In this document: piece after piece, positions 36,303 to 47,463 of the stretch
Numbering within the stretch: position 1 is the stretch's first letter
Layout of the letters: each line of letters starts with the position of its first letter
DNA from: Theobroma cacao
Taxonomy: Eukaryota; Streptophyta; Magnoliopsida; Malvales; Malvaceae
Assembly: GCF_000208745.1 (NCBI RefSeq)
Contig: NC_030851.1
Location: 425,443 to 489,442 of the forward strand
Length of the DNA stretch: 64,000 nt
Reading direction: 5' to 3'
Position numbers and translations under genes: made by a program
The notes under the pieces: model-generated
Databases searched by the model: none
What the model was told of the DNA's origin: nothing
The model's input: only the letters and a program-made list of their open reading frames with translations

Positions 36303-39049
36303 TGAATTATTCTGTTAATCAGGGTCAGTTCCTTTATGCTGGAAATCTTCTGCAACAATGAATGGCTACCATTGTCATCACAGGTTTTTAACTAACCTTA
36401 GCGGAAACATTGATGGTTACATGTGCATTGATCAACAAGTAAAACGAAAGAGAAATTTTCGAATGAAAAACAAAAGGAACTCGGCTTATGCATATAGATA
36501 GAAATTGAAGACTGCTGTACCTATTTGAAAGGAATTGGTCGATTAACTTCGAGAAGCAATGGTTTCTGAGTAGAATATATAGCTAAAGTCCTGGGGAGTA
36601 CTATGAAGAATGCAAAAGGTCAACAGATTAACTATCGTTCGAACTTGCTGTGGAGCTAACGCGAATCGAGAGGAAAAGCAGAAAATGAACAAGAAAGTGT
36701 ATATAGACAGAACCTCTGACCGATAGGAAATCAGTTAAACTAACTAAACATTTACTGAACCAAGTAAAAAGTAACTAAGGTAAAATTAATTAACAGTAAA
36801 AATAAAAAATCTACATCTGCTATAAATAAAACACGTTTAAGTAAAATCCTGTAAGTGTTGACTTTATTCTTCAGCCTTCATCTTCAGTCTTCTTCAAGCT
36901 GTAACCAACATCAACAGCTTTTCTTTTATCTTGTCTGCATATGCTTGTACGCTTAACAACTATGAAGAGAGAGTAATGTCTGAACACTTAAAATCTAAAC
37001 ATAGACTTCCATTCATAGATCGAGTCGACAAAGAGATAAACATTCATGGAAATGGAGCTTTTTACCTTTTTTTTTCTTTTTTGTCAGAGAGTGGTTGACG
37101 AAGCTCAATTTCATGCCTATATCATTTCTCGACAGTAATGTAATCTTATATGATAAAATATATAAGACTGTTAAGCATTGGCCGAAAGCAGTAACATGAT
37201 AGGGACAGTGACAGGGACTTTACTATGTAAATGAACATGCACGGAAGAACCTCCATCACATGCATAGATTCCTCTTGAATAATAGAAGAACACTGAGAAA
37301 ACCAGAAGCGATGCAGATCAGGTTGGAATGAATTTTTACGAGTGGCCGTTGGGATCATCAGAACTCAGAAGTCGAAATGAAAGTCGATCATTCTTAGCTT
37401 AATTCCGGATCCTCAGATGATCATTCTCCCTCAATTGTTTTGAATTTCTGTGTTTTTTTTATGTGGTAATCTGATGTTTGATACTTTGAGAGTATGACCA
37501 GTGTCACATCATATTTTGTATCGTAATTCGTTTTTTAATATATCTATTTAGCTCTTTAATAAACTTTATAGAAGTAAACGCTCTATCGCCGCCAATTAAG
37601 TAGCTCTCAAGTAAATTACCATAAAGTCAGGACGTGAAACAATACTAAATAATTAATGGGCTATCCTATTAGCATTATTGGATCTTTTTTTTTTATTAAA
37701 ACAATCAGAAGGATATTAAACTAGAGCAGAAGCTAGCAAAAACCTGCAATATCAAAAACATTATTGCATCTTCCAGGAAGGAAGACAGTCTAAACTGTGG
37801 AAAGAGCCACTAAAGATGTGTGCTCTCTGATTAATGAAAGCGGCATCTATGCTGAGGTTGTTGTATAATGTGGTCTGTGTAAAGTGATGGCCAGGCGGGA
37901 TGGTCTTTATCTGGTTTTGTTGCAGGTCTTGTGGAGTGTTTTTGATCTTGTTTATCGATCTTATTTTTGCCCAGATTTGTGTGTGAAAACAAAAATTTAA
38001 TTATTCAAAGGTCTAGTTAACAAATTAATGCTTTGTTGAGGAGTAATTATGAGCATCGGCTTAAGATGCCATTTACTTCTATTATTGATATGCCAGCAAG
38101 AGTCGTATAATAAGTTTTGATTGAAATTTGTGCTACCTCGCATATCTCGAGCAGATACAATACCTTTAGATTTCTTTCACTTTTTTGACTATAGATCGAT
38201 ATTGGCATTTTTAACGCTCCCCCTAAACTTAGGATAAGCCGATAAGCCATAGTTTCTTGCACATGAACGATTTAAAAGTCATTCTGCCTTTAATGCTATC
38301 TTTAGAGTAATCAAAAGTGGAAGCATTTGTTGAACAACGAGTTCTATCTCTAATCATATTGAAAATTACAAAAAAATATTTTTTTGATTTATCTTTCAAT
38401 CATATTTTTAAAGAGATAATCTCACTCGATTAATTTTTTGTAATGTTTTTCATTGTAAAAGACTTTTTGTATCATTTTTTTGAAAATGTATAACTTTCAA
38501 ATACTCGGATTATGATTTTTTTGTCAGTTGCTCGAACTATAATAATATGTCATGAAAAGTTTATTGCAACAAGTAAGAGACTTAGAATGATATATAAATC
38601 GTTGAGGTTAATAAAATTATCATTAAAAAAGGACTTTTTATAATGTTAAGGTTTTAGGAGTCTATTTGAAATTTGCTTTATCTCCTTCCACTAATATAAA
38701 AATAAAGCCATGTTATATCCCGTACCATCCGCCTACAATAACTGAAGGGTGGATTCATGCCCTAATTATGCATGCATGCATGCATATAGAACAAAGTAGT
38801 GTGTGTTAAAAAAAACTTAAACATGTTTTGGGTTTTGTCGTTCAAAGTTAAACATGATTCGAGGAAGCAATTAATAAATCGTTATATTCGAGGAACCAAT
38901 GCCCTTTCTTTGTAGCTATCCACAAAAGTCAATTGAGGATGAGATGGCCCCGTAATTTTAGCTCTAGTTTAGAGATATAAAATTAATTATATATATAAAA
39001 TGGGAAAACTTCAATGAATCAATCAATTATAGATATAAAATTAATTATT
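36303..39049. other. Intergenic between the ankyrin genes
   Basis: This holds the 5' flank of ankyrin gene 1 and AT-rich spacer. The block 37690-37995 (CAGAAGCTAGCAAAAACC, then GGTCTTGTGGAGTGTTTTTG) looks like a truncated LINE end. No gene was recognised. Confidence 0.35.
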
Positions 39050-39455
39050 AATTACTTTGTCATATGAGTGATTGAATGCATGCTTTTGCATTCTTGCTAT
39101 TAATTAATTTCAAGAAGAAACTATATAGTATTTCCATTGACATTAGGTTATAATTGAAAAAATAATAATAAATGAATATGATTTTATCTCATAAATTCAT
39201 TTGTGAAGTTTAAAATTTTTAATGTTTCCTTAGTGTATAAAATAATAATCATCTAAGAAGAAATACATCTCGAGGACGTAGTCAGAGAAGAGGGCAGAGG
39301 AGGACCATGTAATCAACCAAATGCTTATCCTTAATTTCAGCCTCGAGTCCTGAGACACACTTAGCCCAATGAACAATGGACAAGGCCCTTTTTCAAGCCT
39401 GCAAAAGCTAACCATACATAGAAAGACTTTAGACTTATTCAACTAAGGCTTTCTG
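39050..39455 (-). pseudogene. Orphan copy of the 3' flank of ankyrin gene 2
   Basis: GAGTCCTGA.ACACA, TTAGCCCAA, CCTGCAAAAGCTAACCATA and ATTACTTTGTCA match 40090-40610, which directly follows the stop of ankyrin gene 2. No coding exon remains with it, so it is either a stray duplication or the scar of a deleted third ankyrin gene. Confidence 0.55.
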
Positions 39456-40089
39456 TGTAGTGAAAATCAAAATCTCCCAACATTTTCATGGACACTTGAA
39501 ACAAATAAGATTTAATCGGTAATCTCAGCATTCAGTAATGAGAAGTTAGAAGCAAATTAACACCTCACCCCAAGGAGTTGAAGAGACAGCACAAGAATGT
39601 ATTGACACAAAAAAGGAGAAGCAATGTAAGGGAAAAACATAGCTAGCATTTCTAAAAAGAGGTAGTGAGATATTAGAAAGAGAAAAAGTTTGATTCTACA
39701 ACTAATAAGTATTCTTTTTTTGGATTAATGAGGTTTGAGGAGAGCCCTGATTTGTCCCAAGTTCAATTAAGAAACAAATCACACAAGTTCCACAAAAATG
39801 TACAAGGAAGAGAAAGCTGCCAACAGAGTAACGGTTATTATGGGTTCACATAAAGAGCAAATGCTGAAACTATGCCACAGTATTTGGGGCCAAAAGGCTG
39901 ATATGAAGGTAATAAGTTCAAGGATACGGATGAGAGGGTTATCACTTGGTAGACTTGCTTCAATGGACTGTTGAGCTATCATAGCAGCGTTTTGGAAATG
40001 AATTAGATATTCTAAGACAAGCACATGAGTTGGTTGAAGAGGAAAATCTGCAAGAATGGGATAAAAAATGGAAGGAATTGTGGCTTCAA
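39456..40089. other. Spacer, no gene recognised
   Basis: An 81-codon open frame on the minus strand (39779-40024) is hydrophobic but matches nothing I know and has no promoter context. The rest is AT-rich. Confidence 0.3.
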
Positions 40090-40682
40090 TGAATATTAAT
40101 TACTTTGTCAAATGAGTGACTGATGGCATGCTCTTGCATTCTTGCTATTGATCAGGAGAAGTAACTATATATGATTCTCTTTTTCTGGCCTTTAGATTTG
40201 GATTACCAATGGTTGAATTTTATTTCTTTCTTTAGTTCTTTTTTGTACTTTGAATTAGAGAGGAGAAAGAACCTTTTTTTCTTTTATGAAACTTCTTGGA
40301 TACTATCATTCACTGGATAAAAGATAAGCCTAAAGCAACCCACACAAGGACACAAATAACGGCAAGTTGCAGCAAAAAGAAGCAGAAAATTTGATAAAAT
40401 ATACCAAATATTCTTCATTTCAAACATATGAAAAACCAGATAAGTTTATATATTTAAAAAAACTAAGAATTAAGACTAAAGCTGAAATTTATATTATTTA
40501 TAGCCTTGAGTCCTGACATGCACATAGCCCAAGGGGCAAGGTCCTTCTTCAACCCTGCAAAAGCTAACCATATATACAAGGACTTAAGATTTATTGAATT
40601 GAGGCCCTTTTATAGAAATCCTTTGCTTTGCATTTATCCACTAACTTTCCGGAGCGACCATCGAACTCAGAAGCTTGGCTGC
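40090..40682 (-). repeat. 3' flank of ankyrin gene 2, duplicated at 39050-39455
   Basis: The two copies lie about 1.04 kb apart in direct orientation and share AATTACTTTGTCA, CATTCTTGCTATT and CTGCAAAAGCTAACCATA. The part from about 40500 is close enough to the stop codon to be 3' UTR. Confidence 0.65.
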
Positions 40683-43035
40683 TCAAGGAGATGTGATGTG
40701 ATAGGGCTGCTTGAAAAGCTTATTCCGAGGATGAAACAGGGACCTTGAACCGTATGTTGAATTCCATACATCAATAAAAAGAGGTAAGTTCAGAGAAGCA
40801 AACAAAGCAATTGGCACAGAGCCTAAAATGGCGATGGCTGCAGGGACCCAGAGATGTCCATGATAATAAATTATGAACACAGTGGCACTGAAAGCTACTA
40901 TTACGCTACCGATGGACATGAAGAAAGTTGCCAGCCCAATCATCAACATGAATGGTAATCGCTTGATGAAGTCATGCTCCTTGTAACGTGAAGTGAGGAT
41001 GGACAAGAACATCAGGATTGAAGCCAAAGCGGAGAACAGCGCCGTTGCGTCTGATGTGACAAACACCAGGAAGGACATTCTCCGCAGGAAGTTAGGTTCC
41101 CCTGAATTATCTTTTGAGCCACCTGGGACAGTAAAGATGCTGGCGAACGCTACGGTGGCAATTAGTGTTGGGACCATCAGCGATGATTCAGCCGTTTTTT
41201 TCATCCATTCTTCCCCTTCTTTCATCAAACCTTTGTGTTGCTCCATGAACAATTCCCAGGGTGTAAAGTGTTCATTATTTCTCTGTTCTCTACAAGAAGG
41301 CTGCACCAAACGTTCCACCTCCTGGTACAGTCAATACAGATTAGATTCTACAACATATTGCTTAACAAGTTTGGATTAATTAGAATCTATAAATAGTACT
41401 CTTGATGAAATTGATTTGATTCAGAACCTGAAAAGATCATGAAAAGCAAAAGTAAAAATGGAAAGAGAAAGATCAGAGAGAAAACCTGAAACCACAAGAG
41501 CTCTCGCTGCATTTGAAGAGCCGCTCCTGATACAATCTTGAGTCGATCTTGAGGCGGCAGCCGTGCCGCTAAATGCAGCATGTTGTTGTTGTTGTCATCC
41601 TCATAAGTTGCTATCAAATCCTTGATTGAACCTATCTCTTGGATCAGACTGAAAATACTCTCATGACGATATAAAATTGCATAATGAAATATACTCTGTT
41701 TTTGACCATTTACTCTCCAAATCAGGTCCGGATAAAGGTTGATAAGCTGAACTAAAAACTCTACGTTTCCTGCCTCTGCTGCATCCAGCATTAGTACTGT
41801 GGGATGCTCAACAAGAGACCACATCCGCTCATGAGTTTGCTGCAATACTTTTTCCCAGAGGCTCTTGACAAGCTGAAGAGCCTGATCAAGCTTCAAACTA
41901 TCATGATTCATCCCTGTAACATTGCATTCAAATTGGATAGCCAATTCGGTTAAAAACCAATTGGCTTTTGGGTTAGGAGAAAAGAGATAAGTTATATACT
42001 GTTGGTAATTAGAAACCTGACGTGAAAATACCCGAAAACAAGAAAGAAAACTGACCTGAACGACTGATTATTCTGCTATATATTCCTAGTTGATTTTCAT
42101 TTACAGAAAACAATAAAGGCTTTTGAGCAAGCACGTGCAAAGCTGTCTCCTGATATGAACCTCGTTTTGTAGCTAGGCTTGGTTCCTTGTTTTGCATGTC
42201 AAAGGCTACATCTGTAAATTCACGCGACGCCAAATTATGGAAAACACCATCAAATGAAGTACTAAATCGGAGCAATTGGAGCAGAGGATTTCTGTTCCTA
42301 CTCACCATATAGACCAGTTCTAATGCATATAATAAATATTCCATGTCGCTCTGCATCGGTCAAATCATCATCAGTGTGTTCATAGAGATACTTCACCATG
42401 TCTCTGTGCCCCAACAAAGCAGCTAAATGAAGCGGAGTCACTCTTGCATTATTTCGAATTTTGGGCAAGGATTGATCCTCGTTAACCATAAGCTCCGCAA
42501 GTGGAACTATTCCAGATATCGCAGCGAAAGAAAGAGCAGTGTTTCCATCTCTGTTCCTAAGTCGCAGTGCGACTTTCAAGCCTTGAGCTTTTATCCACTC
42601 CACCAATTTCCCCACCAACTGAACTTGTTTTCCTAATGCAGCAATGTGAAGAACAGTTTCCATTCCTTCTGTTACACTCTGCCGCAACGCCTGTTGATTT
42701 TGTCCTATAATTCGACCAACTTCCTCAACGTCACCCTTCATCGCAGCTTGATAAAGGGGCACACCGTACGTTATATAGCTTATTCTTCCTTCATCTGAAT
42801 AATTCAAGAAGCGATGTTTTAGCAGAAGTCATGATCGATGAACACGTAGAACAGTAGTGGATGACGCATGGTTTTGACAAAACGTACCTGTAAACAAATA
42901 CTGATCTGGCACAAGCCCATCACGTTGATCTAAAGTTGAATTTCCAACCTCAACTCCTTTATCCGCTCCTGGAGAGTTTGATGGTGAACTAGCAGCATTT
43001 ACATCAATCTTGACATCAGATATTCTGGCTGCCAT
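40683..43035 (-). CDS. Ankyrin-repeat protein with PGG membrane domain (ACD6/ITN1-like), gene 2
   Basis: Exons on the minus strand are 43035-42888, 42794-42306, 42211-42056, 41913-41486 and 41321-40683. They total 1860 nt, or 619 residues. Exons 3 and 4 have exactly the same lengths (156 and 428 nt) as in gene 1, proving tandem duplication. The protein starts MAARISDVKIDVN. Ankyrin repeats include GVPLYQAAMKGDVEEVGR, GNTALSFAAISGIVPLAE, VTPLHLAALLGHRDMVK, TALHVLAQKPLLF and MLDAAEAGNVEFLVQLI. The C-terminal exon carries FTPWELFMEQH, a canonical VPGGSKDNSGEP motif and four membrane segments. It probably sits in the plasma membrane or ER with the ankyrins in the cytosol; a signalling or defence role is inferred from the family. 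Confidence 0.93.
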
Positions 43036-45379
43036 TGAGCAAATTCTAATAAAACAAAGCTAAGTTTTCTTCGAATGTATGTCTGCTGCTGAAACAAAGA
43101 CAATATTTGTATATATAAATTTACAAAGTTAGGCTTGCGCCAAAGGATATGATGACGAACAGAAAACTTGTCACCAAGGAAAGCAAGGACATTCGTGTAG
43201 GACTTCCATGAAGCTTACCAAAGTATGGACCAATGCCAAAAGGCAATAATGATTATATATATATAAAGTTTCATCAGTATCTGAATATTTGGTTCATTGA
43301 TTGGTGTATGATCTCTTTATTTAAAGAATAAAGTTCAAATTTCTTTTCTCCAAATAAAAAAAAATCTCATCAAAAAGAAAAGTTAGAAATAAGAAATGCC
43401 TCCACACAATTAGATTAGATATGCGTTTTGAGTGACCACAATGGGTGGCTTACACTCTTTGCACAAGCTCCGCACTATGCATGTGTCTCGTGAGAATCTT
43501 ACCTATAAACAATGGAATAATTAACATTCTTAAAAGAATGTTTTGTTGTTTTAACTTTTCTATTTTTTAACGTAATTAAGCAAATTACTTTGACTTAATA
43601 AATATTTTTAATTTACTGAAAAAGAAAAAGCAAATGACTTGACTCTTTGGTCACTAACCTTGAAACTTCTGAAAAAATTTAAAAAAAAAAAGTTTAGAAA
43701 ATATGGTGGTGATACAAAGCATCGATTATAATACATACTACCCGATGCTTGTCTTGACCCTTGTCTAATAATGTCAAGTTGACTATATAATTTGTAAAGT
43801 CTTGGTTATGCTTTTAAATATTGCTTACCTTACATCTGTTAGTACTCACCTTATTTCCTATTTCACTTGCTAATTGTTTCTATGTAATTTTAAACTCTAA
43901 TAATTTTTTTTATTAAAGAAACAAATAAACATTAAGTTACAAGGTCATATCATGACAAGTTTAAATTTTGTTTTTAATTAATCGAACAAGTTTTGCATGT
44001 GAGGACAGATAAGAATAGCAAAACAACAAAATTATTCACAAAATCAAAGTTGGATCTAACAGTTCTTTTTCTACAAAAATAGTAAAAAATCAAATAGATG
44101 AATCAATATAAATTTAAATTAAAATCATACACAATAAATTCGTATAGCAGTACGAGTATGACCTTTTTCTATTTCATTTTCCCCTTTCCTTCCTTTTGAT
44201 TATTGACAGTAAAACTTAGATATTTAAGGTAAAATCCAAAAAATTTCCCTAAAACACTTCAAAATGATACGTTGCCCCTTCTTATTTTAAAATAATATTT
44301 TAGTCGGTTGACTGTTAACACAATTAGTCAACAGTTAAAAAAAATTATTTCCAATACCATATAGATATTTTAGGATCCTAAATGTCCTCTTGAAAAAAAT
44401 CTGTTAATGTTTTCTTCCGTAACTTAATAAAATTTATTTTGATATTTAATAAAATTCAATATTTGACGAAGAAGAAAAAAACTTAAAACTCTATAAAATT
44501 CAAAAAATTTGTAAATGCGGTAGTTTGTTTCACTTTAATATTTAATAAAATTCAAAAAAAGATATAAAAGAAAAAAAACTTGAATTCTTTGATATATAAT
44601 AATCAAGTCAAAAAAATTGTTTGTCAGCCTAAAACCTAATCTCAAAGAACAAATTTTAGATAAAAAATTTTCAACAAAATTAATAATCACGAATAAGAAA
44701 TTAATCTCTAAACCCCACAACATCAAATTTGAAATATTCATCATTGAATAAAAGAGAATATGGTTAAATTAAAAAAAATAATATAAGGAGTACTTATATT
44801 TTAAAATATTTACTGTAATATTAAGTTTAATTGTTTTAACTGTTGACTAATGATTTTTTTTTTTTTGGATTTAAAACAAAACCTGTATGACCAATGAGAG
44901 AGAGATGGGGCCCGGGGCATCCCTTTCTCACATGGAAATTAGTTAGTACAAAATTATAGTGTATCTTTTTGGTTTTTTAATGTCCTAGAGACTGACTTTC
45001 CATGAAAGGTTGACCCACTATATATTAATTAGTTCATGTTGCATTATTTTCTTTTGGTGTACATGTTCATATGTTTATTTTGAATTTGTCATTTCATTGG
45101 TGCAAGTAAAAATTGTTTCTATATTGTAGGTTTATCATCATGTGTTAGACTTATTATTTAATATTACCATTTTGAGTATAAACCCAAAACTTGGCTTGGC
45201 TACATTCATTTCATCGACTCATGCTTAGGTGATGAGGAATTATTGACTTTATGTGGTTGGATGATAAGCAATGACATTATTAATATCATTAAAAAAAGTC
45301 GAAGGAATAAGAATTCAGAAGGAAAAAGCTCGGGTGATGACCCATAGATGGAGTAGATATCGGTCAAGAAATATAGTGC
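43036..45379. other. AT-rich intergenic DNA, no gene recognised
   Basis: This includes the 5' flank of ankyrin gene 2. The rest is AT-rich with homopolymer runs and only chance open frames (such as 44535-44744). Confidence 0.4.
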
Positions 45380-45865
45380 TATGTTAAGTGTCATGGTCTT
45401 CGCATGGACGTGAATCTCACATCATTGAAATAATGCTTCCAACAGGTTGAGCTATAAAGTTTTACATCGAAGAAAAATTCCCAACGGGGAATAAGAAAAA
45501 ATGTCATGGTCTTAGAAAGTAGAGCTATAAATCTCACATCTACTATGTATTAGAGTGATATTGAAAATATAAAGATTTACACTACTTTTAGTCTGTGAGG
45601 TGCCTTTTGTGGGACAAACTATAAGATCAGTAGGCCAAAACAAATAATACTTCATAGAGTTTGGTGTGGACCGTGACACCAAGGGTCATATGGACTTCAT
45701 ACGACAATAAACATAGTCATACAATGGAAATTGAGTCCATATCAATCAAAGAATATGGTGCAATGCCAAGGGTTGTACGGACTACATACAACAACAAACA
45801 TAGTCATACAATGGAAATTGATGTAGGTAGTAACTTGGTGTCCATGCAATTGGTGTAATATCTTC
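45380..45865. repeat. Possible LTR-derived DNA with an 87-bp tandem repeat
   Basis: TGTCATGGTCTT occurs near 45390 and again near 45502, both followed by AATCTCACATC. A segment from TTAGAGTGATATTG to GGACCGTGACACC follows. The block 45672-45821 holds two copies of an 87-bp unit (CCAAGGGT, then AACATAGTCATACAATGG). The layout recalls decayed LTR retrotransposon ends, but no primer-binding site or coding domain was found. Confidence 0.35.
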
Positions 45866-45867
45866 TA

Positions 45868-46520
45868 TTATTCTTCTTCTTCGACCTTTTCTTTCACTTC
45901 CTCCATACTTTCTATAGTCGCATGGCCATTCTTCCTCAAACAACGGGTCAGCTTGGTTGCATCGATTCCATCTCCAATTACCACAACTTTATCCCTTGCA
46001 TCTCCTTCCAAAGCCACTGATGACACACCTATCATTATTTTTAAGAAGAGTAAAATCAAAATAATGTTAGATCATTCTGCTCTATGCATGTAAGGTTTAA
46101 ATTTGATGATCAGAAGCAAATAATTATTAAGCACCATGAGTCTCAGCTACTTTCTTCAATGCTTTGGTTTGGAACCCCTCTCCCTCATCAGACTTCCTCA
46201 AAATGTACCCAAAGAACCCTTTGGAGCGGCCCGTCTGTTTGTATCTTAATGACTATCTTTTTCTGCAGGGATAAACCAAACCAAGTATCAAGTCAGAATT
46301 AGTGATCACAACCAATTATTCAAAATTACGGTACACACACGTATCTATCTATCTATATATATATTAAGAGCGAAAGTTTGAAGCTAAATCAGAGTTGACA
46401 TCATTTTGTGAAAGTTTGACATAAAATATGACCCTTCTTATTCGAAAACAAATTGCAATCGACAGAAAACTCTATATATAGAGATATGCTAGTTTTGGAA
46501 ATAAATGGACGTACCTTCAT
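45868..46520 (-). pseudogene. Heavy-metal-associated (HMA) domain protein, frameshifted
   Basis: Minus-strand exons with good splice sites are 46520-46515 (ATGAAG), 46262-46135 and 46028-45868. The product starts MKKKIVIKIQ, the first HMA strand. Exon 3 reads GVSSVALEGDARDKVVVIGD, then GIDATKLTRCLRKNGHATI and an acidic tail ending EEEE. Exon 2 changes frame: it begins in the ATG frame, but TKALKKVAETHG, which joins exon 3 in frame, lies one frame over. Total length is 295 nt, one more than a multiple of three. The extra base probably lies in the C run at 46214-46221. No CxxC metal motif is visible. Relatives are small HIPP-like proteins, some targeted by pathogen effectors. It may be a pseudogene or an assembly error. 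Confidence 0.7.
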
Positions 46521-46614
46521 GTTGAAGGGTGTAAGAGGAAAAGGAAACTAGCCTTTTTAAGAGAGTGATTAATATAATGCAATGATGATGATCAAGGAAT
46601 GAGAAATTAGACCA

Positions 46615-46624
46615 GTTTTTATAG
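46615..46624 (-). promoter_or_regulatory. TATA box of the HMA gene
   Basis: The minus strand reads CTATAAAAAC about 95-100 bp before the ATG at 46520, suggesting the gene is or was transcribed. Confidence 0.6.
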
Positions 46625-47463
46625 CATTGTCATCGTACCTAACGCTGCAGAAATTGTGAACCTTATGACACAGTCAACAGGTCTGAATCAGTAAACGACT
46701 AAGAGATACAACACAGGATCACTTTCCAAGCAAAGTCATTCGATATTTTACTTTGTTAGACCAACAACAAATTTGTACAATATGACTTATTTTCGTTTCA
46801 TTAATTATAAAAAAAAAAATTTAGTTAGTTGTTACCAACTTCTGGTTTAAACTTTTCCAATCAGTCCAATACATGTTCCTGTCCCACAATACTTGTCGTT
46901 TCTTTCTTCTGGAACAATATCCCATTATTAATTATTTGAAATTGATCAAAAAAATCAATTTAGTAAACTGAATCGAGCAAGTGTTACCAATAAATTAAAG
47001 GAAGGCTCACGTATATCTAATATTGGATAAGCATTAATTAATGAATCAAATTGTAATTCATACGTGAGCCTACCTTGGTAAATCAATTCTCAAGTGTTAA
47101 TTAATGAAATAGCAAAGTTTACATAAAAAAAAATCATCAGATTAATAATCACAATAGTTATTGGTATGATGGCTGCTAGTCTGCTAACTAAGAATCAGCC
47201 ATGGATTCATATTTAGGATTTGCCAGATTGTTTCCAAAGTTCCCAACGTTCAAAAGAAAAAGGAATTCTCAGGTGGAAGACCGTACACGATTGTTTATAG
47301 TAGTTAATTTGTTATGATGTACACTATCAACTATGTAATCAAGGAAGGAGCAATTCCTCATTAAAATATTGAACAGATATGTGGGCCCAATGTAAGGAAG
47401 AAAACACTTGTAATTAGGAAAACAAAATGATTATTAATGAATGATAAAAACAGCAAAAGTACA
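46625..47463. other. Intergenic, no gene recognised
   Basis: AT-rich spacer. Imperfect inverted sequences around 46985-47090 (CTCACGTAT..TAATTAATG and ATACGTGAGCCTACC) could form a hairpin or be a small miniature element. The last part is the 3' UTR of the DUF247 gene. Confidence 0.35.
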
